64,000 bases of DNA from the NCBI RefSeq assembly GCF_003315135.1, contig NZ_QNRK01000009.1, positions 49,997 through 113,996 on the forward strand, given 5' to 3'. The DNA comes from Roseiarcus fermentans (GTDB taxonomy: Bacteria; Pseudomonadota; Alphaproteobacteria; Rhizobiales; Beijerinckiaceae). A program made the position numbers and the translations under genes. The notes below the pieces were generated by a model. The model saw only the letters and a program-made list of their open reading frames with translations, ran no database searches and was not told where the DNA came from. This document shows, in pieces, positions 8,324 through 18,334 of the stretch (the stretch's first letter is position 1; the number at the start of each line of letters is the position of its first letter).

Positions 8324-9223
8324 TTACTTCGCCAACCGTTTTCGCAAATCGTCCAGCAGCCAGCGGCCGCCCAGCCCAAGGGGCCGGTCACGCACGTGCG
8401 CGGCATAGACCGGCAGCGGTCTGGTCGGCGCCATGCTCTCGTCCGATATGTCCAGCGCGACCAACCGGCCGTCCGCGAGGTATGGCTCGACGATATACGG
8501 CGGCATCTTGCACCACCCGAAACCGGCGAGCAGGAAATCAAGTCGCCGTCCCAGATCGACGAAGCGCCAGACGCGGGGGCCGACGACTCCGTAGCTCGGC
8601 CCGTCCGCCGCGAAGCCGCTCGACAGAACCAGTTGCACGTGGGCTTCGAGGTCGGGCCGAACCAGCTCGCGGCGGAGGCGTGCGAGGGGGTGATCCGCGG
8701 CGGCGACCGGCGTCAGTCGCAAATCCATCATCGGATAGACCGTCAGATCGTCCGGAGCTGCCGGCAACAGCAGGCAGAAGGCGAGAGAAGCGGAGCCGTC
8801 GCGCAGGCGACGCTCGGCCCCGCTCACCCCTTCTGTCGAGAAGGAGACCGGCAAGTCCGGGAATTTGCCCTGAAGCGCGCGCAGGCTGTCGATGAGCGGC
8901 TCGGTCGGAACGAGCGGATCGATCGCCAGGGCGAGAGCCGGTTCGAGGCCCGTCCGGGTTCCCGCCGCGATGGCGGCGAAGCGATCCGCGCTCGCCAGGA
9001 CCGCCCGCGCCTGCTCCACCAGCGCTTCGCCGACGGGAGTGAGCGTTGGTCGGTATGTGTTGCGATCAAACAGCTCGATCCCCTGCGTGTCCTCCAACGC
9101 CTTGACGGCCTGACTGACCGCCGATTGCACCCGACCCAGCGACCGCGCCGCGGCTGAGAAGCTCCCGGTGTCGCTGATCGTCACCAGCACGCGCAATTGA
9201 TCCAGCGTCAGGTTGCCGATCAT
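8324..9223 (-). CDS. LysR family transcriptional regulator
   Basis: The 299-residue regulator begins with a LysR winged helix (LTLDQLRVLVTISDTGSF; RVQSAVSQAVKALED) and continues with a two-subdomain effector-binding region. It reads away from the azoR-type gene at 9514, with a 290-bp AT-richer spacer in between, so it most likely controls that reductase. AT-rich sequence directly upstream of its start (TTGACTATATCATAATTTC around 9243) is the probable promoter/operator zone. The effector is not predictable. Confidence 0.88.
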   Translation of the reverse strand: MIGNLTLDQLRVLVTISDTGSFSAAARSLGRVQSAVSQAVKALEDTQGIELFDRNTYRPTLTPVGEALVEQARAVLASADRFAAIAAGTRTGLEPALALAIDPLVPTEPLIDSLRALQGKFPDLPVSFSTEGVSGAERRLRDGSASLAFCLLLPAAPDDLTVYPMMDLRLTPVAAADHPLARLRRELVRPDLEAHVQLVLSSGFAADGPSYGVVGPRVWRFVDLGRRLDFLLAGFGWCKMPPYIVEPYLADGRLVALDISDESMAPTRPLPVYAAHVRDRPLGLGGRWLLDDLRKRLAK

Positions 9224-9513
9224 ACAATATCTCCAAAGGCGATTGACTATATCATAATTTCATCAGTTTTAAAGAAGCCGGTCGGCCGCTACAGCATCGG
9301 CATGCACCCGACATTCCTCATCAACCACGGCTGCGGCCCCTGCGTCTTCCTCGAGCCTGGACCGATGCGCGCGACCTGGAAGCCGCCGCAGGACGACGAC
9401 CTCGGATGAGAATCATCCGGCGCCGCTGATGGTCGCGGCCGGCGCCGCCCCGGACGCCATCGCCCGGCAAGCCCATCCCGGGCTGCCGCTTCCCCTTCCT
9501 AAGGAGCCTCTCG
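9224..9513. other. Divergent spacer between LysR and AzoR genes
   Basis: The first 50 bases are AT-rich and hold the likely regulatory region. Bases 9296-9409 read on the plus strand as SIGMHPTFLINHGCGPCVFL... to a stop, which looks protein-like but has no ribosome site or recognisable family. It could be the tail of a lost gene. A good AAGGAG ribosome site for azoR is at about 9500-9505. Confidence 0.4.
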
Positions 9514-10164
9514 ATGCCTACCCTCCTCGTCATAGAAGCCAGTCCCCGCGGCGAACGCTCGATGTCGCGCGGTCTTACCCGGCGGTTCGTCGAAGCGTGG
9601 ATCGGGAACAATCCCGACGGCCGGGTGATCGAGCGCGATCTGATCAAGACCGACCTCCCTTTCGTCACGATGCCGTGGCTGGGGGCGTACTTCACACCCT
9701 CCGATCAACACACGCCGGAGATGAAGAGAATTCTGGCTCTCTCCGACGAACTGGTCGCCGAGCTCCTGGCGGCGGACGCGATTGCGATCGGCACGCCCGT
9801 CTACAATTACAACATCCCTGCGGTTCTCAAGGCCTATATCGACCACATCGTCCGCAAGGGTCTGACGCTCGGCTTCTCGGGAGAAGGTCTTGTCAAGGGC
9901 AAGACGTGCACGATCCTGATGGCGTCGGGCGGCGTCTATAGCGAGGGCTCGCCGATTCGCGACCGCGACATCGCGACCGCGTACCTGCGACTGATCCTGA
10001 GGGTGATCGGGATCGAGGACGTCACCGTGGTGGCCGGCGGAAACGCGAAGGCCGTCGACATGGGCGAGACGACGCGAGACGCGTTCCTGAAAAAATTCGA
10101 TCTGGAAGTGTCCGCAGCGGCCGAGAAGGGGGTCGACCGGACCCCGAAAGTGAGACGCGGGTAG
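9514..10164 (+). CDS. azoR: FMN-dependent NADH-azoreductase / quinone reductase
   Basis: The 216-residue flavodoxin-like protein has the AcpD/AzoR features: [19 protein letters not shown] at the N-terminus for the FMN phosphate, [20 protein letters not shown] for the isoalloxazine, and a later [12 protein letters not shown] loop. AzoR enzymes reduce quinones, azo dyes and nitroaromatics by two electrons using NADH, and protect against thiol-reactive quinones. An AAGGAG ribosome site lies about 8 bases before ATG. It is divergent from the LysR gene at 8324, the probable regulator. Confidence 0.9.
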   Translation: MPTLLVIEASPRGERSMSRGLTRRFVEAWIGNNPDGRVIERDLIKTDLPFVTMPWLGAYFTPSDQHTPEMKRILALSDELVAELLAADAIAIGTPVYNYNIPAVLKAYIDHIVRKGLTLGFSGEGLVKGKTCTILMASGGVYSEGSPIRDRDIATAYLRLILRVIGIEDVTVVAGGNAKAVDMGETTRDAFLKKFDLEVSAAAEKGVDRTPKVRRG

Positions 10165-10324
10165 AAGGGTGGCGGGGCTTCCGACAGGGGAAGCCTGTCG
10201 GAGCCATCTCCACGAGTCCTTTCCACCGACATCAAGGCGGCGCTGGATAGGCGAGGCGGCTGCGACCCGGGGAACCGGGACGCCATGACCTGGCGCCGCG
10301 ACCCCGCTCCCTCCGGCCGCGTGC

Positions 10325-11197
10325 TCAGAGCGTTCGGGCGCGGCCGCAAGTTCCGGCCAGAACGTCGCGGAATGTCCGGGGCGGTCGGCCGAGCAGGGTT
10401 TCCAGCGCCGGGCCGGTGGCCGCGAAGTCGCCGCGCCGGGCGGCGCGGAACATTCCCAGCAGCAGCTCGGCGACCATCGCGGGCATGCCGGCCGCGATCT
10501 TTTCCTCGCGCCACGCGTCGTCGGAGACGACCACGCGCCGAATGTCCCGGCCCGCGACGTCCGACGCGATCGCGGCGACGTCGGTCAAGGTCAGCGCCTG
10601 CGGCGCCGTCAGCGGCGGCGTCACGCCGTCCCGGCGCCCGTCGTCGGCCAGAATGGCCGCGTCCGCCTCCGCCAGATCGGCGCGGGCGGTCCAGCTCACC
10701 GGACCGTCCTCCGGCGCCCGCAACACCCCGGACGCGAGGCCGTCCCCGATCACGTGAAGGCAGCTTTCGGCGTAGAAGCCGTGGCGCAAGGCGAGCCAGG
10801 CCCCGCCGCTCGCCGCGAGGTCGGCTTCCGTTCCGGCATGCTGGTCCGCCGGCGCGAACGGCGAATTCGGCCGCGCTCCCATGTGGCTGGTGTAGAGAAT
10901 GCGGCGCGCGCCGGCCGCGCGCGCGGCCTCGATCGCGTTGCGATGCAGCCGCAGCGCTTCGTCGCCCAGCTTGTCGGCGGAGACGATCAGCACCTGCTGC
11001 GCGCCGGCGAAGGCGGCCTCGAGGCTGGCCGGGTCATCGAAGTCGCCGGTCCGGATGTCCACGCCGAGCCCGGCGATGAACGACGCCCTGGCGGCGTCCC
11101 GCACGCTGGCGACGATCCGATTCGCTGGCAGCCGGCGCGCCAGGTTTTCAACCACGGCGGATCCCAGATGTCCCGTTGCTCCGGTGACGACGATCAT
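10325..11197 (-). CDS. NmrA-like NAD(P)H-binding protein (QorB-type SDR)
   Basis: The 290-residue atypical SDR starts with the Rossmann motif MIVVTGATGHLGSAVVENLA. It continues like the NmrA/quinone oxidoreductase 2 (QorB) group (VLIVSADKLGDEALRLHRN; ILYTSHMGAR; LRHGFYAES). It lacks the classical YxxxK pair. It may reduce quinones or act as a redox sensor. Start ATG 11197 begins directly at the Rossmann strand. The divergent TetR at 11296 is the likely regulator. Confidence 0.85.
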   Translation of the reverse strand: MIVVTGATGHLGSAVVENLARRLPANRIVASVRDAARASFIAGLGVDIRTGDFDDPASLEAAFAGAQQVLIVSADKLGDEALRLHRNAIEAARAAGARRILYTSHMGARPNSPFAPADQHAGTEADLAASGGAWLALRHGFYAESCLHVIGDGLASGVLRAPEDGPVSWTARADLAEADAAILADDGRRDGVTPPLTAPQALTLTDVAAIASDVAGRDIRRVVVSDDAWREEKIAAGMPAMVAELLLGMFRAARRGDFAATGPALETLLGRPPRTFRDVLAGTCGRARTL

Positions 11198-11234
11198 GCG
11201 GCTGTCTCCGATTATCGTTGCATTGCGATTCTTG

Positions 11235-11247
11235 ATATCATCGATAT
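11235..11247. promoter_or_regulatory. Candidate TetR operator dyad
   Basis: ATATC-ATC-GATAT is a perfect 5-3-5 inverted repeat in the 98-bp gap between the divergent NmrA-like and TetR genes. Position and AT content suggest it overlaps one or both promoters. It is short, so chance cannot be excluded. Confidence 0.45.
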
Positions 11248-11295
11248 AGCAGGCGCGGATCACGGCTACAAGCGCAGGCGAACCGGTGGTATGCG

Positions 11296-12006
11296 ATGGC
11301 GATGAACGACGATACGGACAGCGAGGCCAATGCGGACGTGCGCGCGCGCATCCTCGACGCGGCGGCCCGGCTCGTCGCGGGCGGCGGCGTCGCGGCTCTG
11401 ACGACGCGTGCGGTGGCGGCGGCGGCGGCGGTGCAGCCGCCCACGCTGTACCGCCTGTTCGGCGACAAGCGGGGATTGCTCGACGCCGTGGCGGAACATG
11501 GCCTGGCGGCCTTCATCGCCGGGAAGATCGCGGCGACGCCGCACGCCGACCCGGTCCAGGATCTGCGCGACGCGTGGGACGGTTACGTCGCTTTCGGCCT
11601 CGCCAACCCGGCGGTGTTCGCCATCATGAACGAGATCGGCTCGCTCGCGTCCCGGTCGCCTGCGGCGCTCGCCGGGATCGCCGTTCTCCGGGCGCGCGTC
11701 CGGCGACTCGCGCTCGCCGGGCGCCTGCGCATGGCGGAGGAGCGCGCGGTGGCCCTGATCCACGCGGTCGGCGTCGGCGCGGTCACGACTCTGCTCGCCG
11801 TTCCCGAGGACGAACGGGACCCGGGCCTGGCGACGGCGGCGCGCGACGCCGTTCTCGCTGCGCTCGTCGTCGATCCGCCCGGGCCGGTCGGCGATGGACT
11901 CGCGCCGCTCGCCGTGAGTCTGCGCGCCCGTCTCGACGCGGCCGACGCGCTGACGCCGGGGGAGCGTCTGCTCCTGCGCGAGTTGATGGATCGGCTCGCC
12001 GGTTAG
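11296..12006 (+). CDS. TetR/AcrR family regulator
   Basis: The 236-residue protein has an N-terminal TetR HTH (RARILDAAARLVAGGGVAAL, then AVQPPTLYRLFGDKRGLLDA). The large helical ligand domain is Ala-rich. It is divergent from the NmrA-like reductase gene, its probable target, with the ATATC-N3-GATAT dyad between them. ATG 11302 is an alternative start. Confidence 0.85.
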   Translation: MAMNDDTDSEANADVRARILDAAARLVAGGGVAALTTRAVAAAAAVQPPTLYRLFGDKRGLLDAVAEHGLAAFIAGKIAATPHADPVQDLRDAWDGYVAFGLANPAVFAIMNEIGSLASRSPAALAGIAVLRARVRRLALAGRLRMAEERAVALIHAVGVGAVTTLLAVPEDERDPGLATAARDAVLAALVVDPPGPVGDGLAPLAVSLRARLDAADALTPGERLLLRELMDRLAG

Positions 12007-12135
12007 GATTCCGTCGCCGCAATCTCCCGGTCTCCGCGGAGTCGGGGCGGGTCCGTATGTCCCTGTCATTCCGATCGGAATTCGGATCCCTGGCCTGCGT
12101 TTTCGTGAGCACCTGCTCGCGTCATGAGCGAATGC

Positions 12136-12165
12136 TTGACAGCCCTCGGGGGCGCCCCCTACAAA
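12136..12165 (+). promoter_or_regulatory. Candidate sigma-70 promoter of the esterase-ABC operon
   Basis: A consensus -35 TTGACA (12136-12141) is followed after 18 bp by TACAAA (12160-12165), a fair -10. It lies about 65 bp before the esterase start and is the only good match in the spacer. It would drive the five-gene operon that runs to 19362. Confidence 0.5.
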
Positions 12166-12229
12166 AGTACTGTCGACTTTGCCTTCGGGGATCGAAGCGC
12201 AACGTCGTCGGGAGGAGGGGCCTGAGCAG

Positions 12230-13798
12230 ATGGGACACGTGCGACCGAACCCGGCGCCCCACGAGCCGCCCATTGCGCAAGCCGACGCGCCGGCCGGGCG
12301 GTTCCGCGGACTCGTGCACGATGGCGTGGCGGTGTTTCGTGGCCTTCGCTACGCGGCCGCGCCGATTGGCCCGCTGCGCTTTGCTCCCCCCGTCCCCGCG
12401 GCCAGAATCGACGGGGCGTGCGACGCGTTCGCGGCCGGACCCATCTCCATCCAGGACATCGATCCTCTGCCGCTCGCGCTGCCCGGCACGGAGGACAACT
12501 ACTACGCCCCCGGCGCCGTGGCCTCGGAGGACTGCCTCAACCTCAACGTCTGGACCCCGGATCTCGCCGGCCGCGCTCCCGTCCTCGTGTGGATTCACGG
12601 CGGGGCCTTCCTGTGCGGATCCGGCAGCGGGCTCTGGATCGACGGGACGCGACACGCCCGCGACAACGGCCTCGTCGTCGTCACGATCAATTACCGGCTC
12701 GGCTACCTCGGCGGCCTGTTCCTCGGCGACTACGACGCCCGGCGCAGCAACCTCGCGCTGCAGGATCAGGCGCTGGCGCTGCGCTGGGTAAAGGACAACA
12801 TCGCCGCCTTCGGCGGCGACCCCGACCGCGTCACGGTCGGCGGCCACTCGGCCGGGGCGATGTCGGCGGCGGCGCTGGTGGTCGCGCCGCAAAGCCGGGG
12901 CCTCTTTCGTCGCGCGATCATCGAGAGCGGCCACCTCGACGCCTTCATCGACGTCGCTGCGGCGCGCGAGACGACTCGCTATATCTTGCAGCGTCTCGGC
13001 GTCGACGCCGGAGGCGATACGCTGGGCGCGCTCGGGCGGGTGTCGACCTTCCGGCTCACCGCCCTGCAGCGCGAGCTCGGAATGTCCCGCCGCGCGTTTC
13101 CGCTCGTCGGCGACGACGTCACTTTGCCCGCCGATCCGATGGCGGCGCTGGCGGCGCGGCCCGACGTCGACATTCTGATCGGCACGACCAGCGAGGAGGA
13201 CCGCCTGTTCGCGGTCACCGGCTGGGCGCCGCCGGCGCTTGGCCTCCGGCCCACGCTCGCCCGCTTTCTTCGCGACGGGGGGGCGCGCGCCGAGGCCGAG
13301 GCCCTGTACGCGCCGGCGCTCGCCGAGCGCGGCGGCGATCCGGTCGCGCTGACCCATCTGATCGCGACCGAGCACAGCTGGGCCGAGCCGGCGCGGCGGC
13401 TCGCCGCCGTCCACGCCGCCGCCGGCGGCCGCGCCTATCTCTACGAATTCGCTTGGGCGTCGTCGGCGCTCGACGGCCGCGTCGGCGCGGCGCATCTCGT
13501 CGACCTGCCGTTTCTGTTCGACAATCTCGACGCCCCCGGCGTCGGCGAGCTTCTGGGCGAGGCGGGCTCGGCGCCGCCGGCGCGCCGCCTGGCGCGCGAA
13601 TTCAGCGCCGCGGCGGCCGCCTTCGCGCGCTCGGGCGAACCCGGCGACTGGCCTCCGTTCACCCCATCGAACCGCGCGACCCGCGTCTTCGCCGCAACCT
13701 CGCGGGTCGAGATCGACCGGCTGGCGGCGCGGCTCGACTTCTGGGAGCGCAACCGCGCGCATTCCGCGCCCGCCCTTTCCACCCTCAGCGACGCCTAG
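12230..13798 (+). CDS. Type B carboxylesterase
   Basis: The 522-residue alpha/beta hydrolase is of the carboxylesterase/cholinesterase type. The oxyanion loop is WIHGGAF (about 121-127), the nucleophile elbow GGHSAGA (Ser207), the acid is in TSEEDRLF, and the His is in GAAHLVDLPFLFDN. SEDCLNLNVWTP is the family's second signature. There is no signal peptide. A GGAGGGG ribosome site precedes ATG 12230. It is the first gene of an operon with a peptide-type ABC importer (37 bp gap), so it may hydrolyse an ester-bearing compound that the importer brings in. Confidence 0.88.
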   Translation: MGHVRPNPAPHEPPIAQADAPAGRFRGLVHDGVAVFRGLRYAAAPIGPLRFAPPVPAARIDGACDAFAAGPISIQDIDPLPLALPGTEDNYYAPGAVASEDCLNLNVWTPDLAGRAPVLVWIHGGAFLCGSGSGLWIDGTRHARDNGLVVVTINYRLGYLGGLFLGDYDARRSNLALQDQALALRWVKDNIAAFGGDPDRVTVGGHSAGAMSAAALVVAPQSRGLFRRAIIESGHLDAFIDVAAARETTRYILQRLGVDAGGDTLGALGRVSTFRLTALQRELGMSRRAFPLVGDDVTLPADPMAALAARPDVDILIGTTSEEDRLFAVTGWAPPALGLRPTLARFLRDGGARAEAEALYAPALAERGGDPVALTHLIATEHSWAEPARRLAAVHAAAGGRAYLYEFAWASSALDGRVGAAHLVDLPFLFDNLDAPGVGELLGEAGSAPPARRLAREFSAAAAAFARSGEPGDWPPFTPSNRATRVFAATSRVEIDRLAARLDFWERNRAHSAPALSTLSDA

Positions 13799-13835
13799 AC
13801 CCCAACGCCGAGAAACGACACCGGGAGAAAACGAC

Positions 13836-15380
13836 ATGTTGACCACAAGAGCCCCTCATCGCCGCAGGGTTCGCGGCGCGATCGCCGGCGCAGCGCTCGC
13901 GGGCGCAACCTTCGCGCTCTCCGGCGCATCGGCGGAAACCTTGACCATCGCCGCCACCGCCGGCCCGACCACCCTCGACCCGACCACCTCGACCAATGGC
14001 GTGCCGAGCGTCTGGTTCCCGAACCTCAGCTACGCAGCGCTGATTCACCGCGCCCCCGACGGTCGGTCCACGCCCGGCCTCGCGCTCGACTGGGCCTATT
14101 CGCAGGATCGCCTGTCGTTCGTCATGAACCTGCGCGAGGGCGTCAAGTTCAGCGACGGCAGCCCGATGACCGCGGCCGACGTCGTCAACTGGCTTAAGCA
14201 TTACAAGGAGAAGGGGTCGTTCACCGCCTGGCTCGGCAAGGTCACCGACATCTCCGCGACCGGCCCGATGCAGGTGACGCTGAAGCTGTCCACCCCCGAT
14301 CCCATGCTTCCCTACGGCCTCGACCAGGACGGCATGGCCGGCGACGTCGTGGGGCCGTCCGGGCTCGCCCATCCCGACACGCTCGGGTCGACCACCAACG
14401 GCGCCGGTCCGTACATGATCGACCCCAAGGCCACCATCCTCAACTCGCAGTATGTCTATGTGAAGAACCCCTACTATTGGGCGCCGGACGAGCAGCACTG
14501 GGACAAGGTCGTCGTCAAGATCATCTCAGACGGCAACGCGCTGATGTCCGCCCTGAAGACCGGCCAGGTGCAGGTCGCCGAGGGCGCGGCGACGGAAGCG
14601 GCCGAAGCCGAGGGCGCGGGCCTCAAGATCATCAGCGCCCCGTCGGCGATGCTCGGCATGTACATCGGCGACATCGACGGCAAGATCGTGCCGGCGCTGA
14701 AGGACGTGCGGGTGCGCCAGGCGCTGAACTTCGCGATCGACCGCAAGGGCATCGCCGAGTCGCTGTACGGCAAGTACGGCAAGCCGACGACGCAGTTCGT
14801 CCCGCAGGGCATCGGCGGCTATGTGGCGAAGCTCGAGGACTTCTACCCGTACGACCCCAAGAAGGCCAAGGCGCTGCTGGCCGAGGCCGGCTTCGCCGAC
14901 AGCGTCAAGTTCACGCTGGTCGAGCAGCCTGCCGTGTCGAGCGGCGACCTGCTGGCCCAGGCCATGGTCGCCAACTGGAAGGACGTCGGCATCGACGTGA
15001 CGCTGAAGCCGACCGACTCGTTCGCCACCTACGTGCCGCTGATGGGGACGCAGAAATATCCGGCGACGACGCTGACGTTCCAGTATTCGGTGCAGTTGAC
15101 CGACACGCAGCAGCTGGTCACCAATCCCGCGCTCTACAATTACATGGGATTCACGGACGCGAAGGCGAACGCCCTCGCCGAGGCGCAGCGCAGGCAGGAC
15201 ATCGAATCGCCTGCAGGCGTCGCGGCCGCCGAGGCGTCCGAGACCTACATGGTCGAGAACGCCTTCCTGACCCCGGTGGTGAGCGTCGACGCGCTGCTGT
15301 TCGCGACCAAAGGCGTGGACGGCCTGAAGTTCGCGACCTATCCGTGGCCGGACCCGACGAACTGGAAGCCCGCGAAGTAA
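13836..15380 (+). CDS. ABC transporter substrate-binding protein, family 5 (peptide-type)
   Basis: The 514-residue extracytoplasmic binding protein has a Tat-like or Sec signal (RRRVRGAIAGAALAGATFAL, cleaving near ASAE) and the SBP_bac_5 features (LREGVKFSDGSPMTAADVV; VRQALNFAIDRKGIAESLYG). Family 5 proteins bind di/oligopeptides, nickel, glutathione, opines or glycosides, so the ligand is open. It sits between the esterase and the permeases. A GC-rich hairpin follows the stop codon and probably keeps this gene's mRNA level above that of the membrane genes. Confidence 0.9.
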   Translation: MLTTRAPHRRRVRGAIAGAALAGATFALSGASAETLTIAATAGPTTLDPTTSTNGVPSVWFPNLSYAALIHRAPDGRSTPGLALDWAYSQDRLSFVMNLREGVKFSDGSPMTAADVVNWLKHYKEKGSFTAWLGKVTDISATGPMQVTLKLSTPDPMLPYGLDQDGMAGDVVGPSGLAHPDTLGSTTNGAGPYMIDPKATILNSQYVYVKNPYYWAPDEQHWDKVVVKIISDGNALMSALKTGQVQVAEGAATEAAEAEGAGLKIISAPSAMLGMYIGDIDGKIVPALKDVRVRQALNFAIDRKGIAESLYGKYGKPTTQFVPQGIGGYVAKLEDFYPYDPKKAKALLAEAGFADSVKFTLVEQPAVSSGDLLAQAMVANWKDVGIDVTLKPTDSFATYVPLMGTQKYPATTLTFQYSVQLTDTQQLVTNPALYNYMGFTDAKANALAEAQRRQDIESPAGVAAAEASETYMVENAFLTPVVSVDALLFATKGVDGLKFATYPWPDPTNWKPAK

Positions 15381-15393
15381 CAGATAGCCGCTC

Positions 15394-15421
15394 GCGCCGG
15401 CCCCACGCGGCGGGCCGGCGC
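15394..15421 (+). terminator. Intercistronic hairpin after the binding-protein gene
   Basis: GCGCCGGCCC and GGGCCGGCGC form a perfect 10-bp stem with an 8-base loop. No T-run follows, so it is better read as an mRNA-stabilising or attenuating hairpin than as a full terminator. It is placed between the binding-protein and permease genes. Confidence 0.65.
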
Positions 15422-15440
15422 CCTCGCATTCGGGAAGGCC

Positions 15441-16382
15441 ATGAATTTTCTCGGGACTCTCGCGTCGCGCACGCTCGGATCGTTGGCGCTGCTGATCGTG
15501 GTGCCGACGATCACCTTCTTCATCCAGGGGCTGTCGCCGTCGAACGTCGTCAAAGGCCTGCTCGGCCTCGACGCCACGCCGGCGCAGATCGCCGACCTCA
15601 ATCATCGGCTGGGCCTCGACCAGCCGCTGATGCTGCGCTACGCGCGCTGGCTCGCGAACGCCGCCACCGGCGATCTCGGGACGTCCTACACCAACCATCA
15701 GTCGGTGCAGCAGATCCTCGCCCCGCGCCTGAGCGTCAGCCTGTCGCTGATCCTCGGCGCGCTGGCCGTGTTCACCATCGCCGGCGTCGTCGTCGGGGTG
15801 ATGTCGGCGACGCAGGGGCGGGTCGTCGGCCGCGTCCTCGACGTCGTGTCGACGATCGGCGTCGCGGCGCCGAATTTCTGGCTCGCGGTCATCCTGATTG
15901 CGCTCTTCGGCGTGGCGCTGCCGATCTTCCCCGCCACCGGATACGTGTTCTTTTCCGACAGCCCCAGGCTCTGGCTGCTGTCGCTCGTGCTGCCGGTCGT
16001 CGCGCTGGCGTTCGCGGGGATCACGGCCGTGGCCAAGCAGACGCGCGACCAGATGATGCTGGCGATTCACAGTCCGTGGGCGCGCACGCTGCGCGCCAAC
16101 GGCGCCTCCGAGGTCTCGATCGTCTACAAGCACGCCCTTCGCAACGCGGCGGCGCCGGTGATCACGATCGCCGGCACGATCTTCGTCGGCGCGCTGAGCG
16201 GCTCGGTCGTGATCGAGAACATCTTCGTGCTGCCCGGTCTCGGCTCCCAGTCGCTGGCATCGGCGCTGCAGGCGGACCTGCCGGTGGTGCAGGGAATCGC
16301 CGTCTATTTCACCATCATCGTGGTCGTGGTCAACGTCGTCATCGACATTGCCGCCGCGATCCTCAACCCGAAAGTGCGCTGA
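15441..16382 (+). CDS. Peptide-type ABC transporter permease (DppB-like)
   Basis: The 313-residue inner-membrane protein has six predicted helices. The N-terminal helix (LGSLALLIVVPTITFFIQGL) is followed by the periplasmic loop GLDQPLMLRYARWL typical of DppB/OppB. The EAA loop that contacts the ATPase is around LRANGASEVSIVYKHALRNA. It pairs with the permease half of the fused protein that follows. Its TGA stop overlaps the apparent start of that gene by 4 bases. Confidence 0.9.
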   Translation: MNFLGTLASRTLGSLALLIVVPTITFFIQGLSPSNVVKGLLGLDATPAQIADLNHRLGLDQPLMLRYARWLANAATGDLGTSYTNHQSVQQILAPRLSVSLSLILGALAVFTIAGVVVGVMSATQGRVVGRVLDVVSTIGVAAPNFWLAVILIALFGVALPIFPATGYVFFSDSPRLWLLSLVLPVVALAFAGITAVAKQTRDQMMLAIHSPWARTLRANGASEVSIVYKHALRNAAAPVITIAGTIFVGALSGSVVIENIFVLPGLGSQSLASALQADLPVVQGIAVYFTIIVVVVNVVIDIAAAILNPKVR

Positions 16383-18334
16383 CCATCGCCGCCGCAGCTC
16401 CCTACGCCGCCGACGTCGAGTCGGCCGAGCCCTCCGAGCGCGGATCGCGCTTGCGACTGGCGCGCGAGTACCTGCGCCGTCCGCTCGGCGTGATCGCCGC
16501 GGCGTTCCTCGTCCTCGTGGCGCTGGCGGTGATCGCCGCGCCGCTGATCGCGCCCTACGATCAGCTCAGGATGGATCTCGGCCATTCGCTCGCGCTCCCC
16601 TCGGCGAAACATTGGCTCGGGACCGACCGGCTCGGGCGCGACGTGCTGAGCCGCCTGCTGTGGGGCGGCCGGGTGAGCCTCGGGGGCCTCGCCGAGGCGC
16701 TCTCGGTCGCCTTCGCGATCGGCGTCGTCGCCGGGCTGATCGCGGGCTATGTCGGGCGCGGGGTCGACAACGCCATCTCGCGCACGACCGAGGTGCTGAT
16801 GGCGACGCCGGGCATCGTCGTCCTGCTCATGGTGTACGGCATCAGCAACAACAACGCGCATCTCGGCATGATCACGCTCGGCGTCCTGTGCTCGCCCAGC
16901 ATCACCCGGGTGACGCGCGCCGCGGCGCGCGCGGTCAGCCAGGAGGTCTATATCTCGTCGGCGGAAGTGCTGGGGATGGGGCGCCTGCGCATCGTCTTCG
17001 ACCATGTCCTGCCCAACATCTGGGGCCCGATCATCGTCAGCACGGCGGTGCTCGGCGCGGTCATCCTCGGCATTCAGGGCGGCTTGAATTACATCAATCT
17101 GGGGGTGAACCCGCCGGCGGCGAGCTGGGGCGGCATGGTGAGCGACGGCCAGCGCGTGCTGGCGCAGCAGCCGTGGCTGATCGTGCCGAGCGGCCTGTTG
17201 CTGACCCTCGTCATCATGGCGCTGATGCTGACCGCCGACGGCCTCAGGGACGCCACCGCCAGCAACCGGTCGCGCCCGGCGCGCGCGCAGGCCGCCGCCG
17301 CGCGGAAGCCGTCGGCGCAGGCGGGCGCCGGACAGGCCGACGCCTCCGCGGCCCTCTCGGTGCGCGGCCTCTCGGTCTCGTTCTCGGGTCTCGAGGTGGT
17401 CAGGAACGTTTCGTTCGACGTCCGCGACGGCCGCACGCTCGGCATCGTCGGCGAATCGGGCTGCGGCAAGAGCGTCACCGCCTCGGCGGCGCTCGACCAG
17501 CTCGGTCCCGGCTCCCGGATCGACGGCGAAGTCGTGTTCGGCGGCGTCGACCTCAATCACGCCCCGCGCCGGGTCCGGGCGCGCACCCGCGGCGCCGGCA
17601 TCGCCTATGTCTCGCAGGACCCGATGGTGGCGCTCGACCCCTGCTTCACCGTCGAGAGCCAGCTCGGCGAGCTGATCGGCCGCCACGAGCGGCTGCGCGG
17701 ATCGCGACGCCGCGCCAGGGCGCTCGAACTGCTGCGTCAGGTCGGTCTGCCCAACCCGGCCGACACCGCGGCGCGCTATCCGCACCAGCTCTCCGGCGGG
17801 ATGGCGCAGCGCGTCTCGATCGCCTGCGCGCTCGCCGGGCGGCCGCGCGTCCTGATCGCCGACGAACCGACGACCGCGCTCGACGTCACCATCCAGGGCG
17901 AGATTCTCGACCTCCTGCGCACCCTGCAGGGGGAGACCGGCCTGGCGATCGTGCTGATCACCCACGATCTCGGCGTGGTCGCCGATCTGTGCGACCGCGT
18001 GGCGGTGATGTACGCCGGCGAAATCGTCGAGATCGCCGACGTCGAGAGCATCTTCGACCGTCCGGCGCACCCCTATACCCGCGGTCTGATCGACTCGAAC
18101 CCGATCGCCTCGAAGCGCGGATCGCCCCTTCCCTCGATTCCCGGCGCGGTGCCGAGTCCGGCGAACTGGCCGATCGGCTGTCACTTCGGCGAGCGCTGCC
18201 GCTTCCGCACGCCGCAATGCTCGGCGGGGCCCGTCCCGCTCGCGCCCGTCGCCGACGCCTCGCCGCATCAGGCGCGCTGCATCCGGGTCGGCGAACTGGA
18301 CCTTGCTTCCGCCGGCCAGGAGCGACGCTCGTGA
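16379..18334 (+). CDS. Fused ABC permease-ATPase (DppC-DppD type)
   Basis: One continuous frame of about 651 codons encodes a DppC-like permease (residues 1 to about 300; [23 protein letters not shown] loop [20 protein letters not shown]). An Ala/Arg linker (about 300-325) leads to a complete ATPase: Walker A GESGCGKS near 360, signature LSGGMAQR near 471, Walker [13 protein letters not shown] near 491. The Cys-rich C-terminal region common in Opp/Dpp ATPases follows ([15 protein letters not shown]). No ATG or GTG sits at the right place. I place the start at CTG 16379, whose CTGA overlaps the dppB-like stop; TTG 16451 is the alternative. Confidence 0.85.
   Translation: MTIAAAAPYAADVESAEPSERGSRLRLAREYLRRPLGVIAAAFLVLVALAVIAAPLIAPYDQLRMDLGHSLALPSAKHWLGTDRLGRDVLSRLLWGGRVSLGGLAEALSVAFAIGVVAGLIAGYVGRGVDNAISRTTEVLMATPGIVVLLMVYGISNNNAHLGMITLGVLCSPSITRVTRAAARAVSQEVYISSAEVLGMGRLRIVFDHVLPNIWGPIIVSTAVLGAVILGIQGGLNYINLGVNPPAASWGGMVSDGQRVLAQQPWLIVPSGLLLTLVIMALMLTADGLRDATASNRSRPARAQAAAARKPSAQAGAGQADASAALSVRGLSVSFSGLEVVRNVSFDVRDGRTLGIVGESGCGKSVTASAALDQLGPGSRIDGEVVFGGVDLNHAPRRVRARTRGAGIAYVSQDPMVALDPCFTVESQLGELIGRHERLRGSRRRARALELLRQVGLPNPADTAARYPHQLSGGMAQRVSIACALAGRPRVLIADEPTTALDVTIQGEILDLLRTLQGETGLAIVLITHDLGVVADLCDRVAVMYAGEIVEIADVESIFDRPAHPYTRGLIDSNPIASKRGSPLPSIPGAVPSPANWPIGCHFGERCRFRTPQCSAGPVPLAPVADASPHQARCIRVGELDLASAGQERRS

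Noticed and set aside
9296-9409. Short plus-strand protein (SIGMHPTFLINHGCGPCVFL...)
   Set aside because: No ribosome site or recognised family; kept only as a note in the spacer entry.
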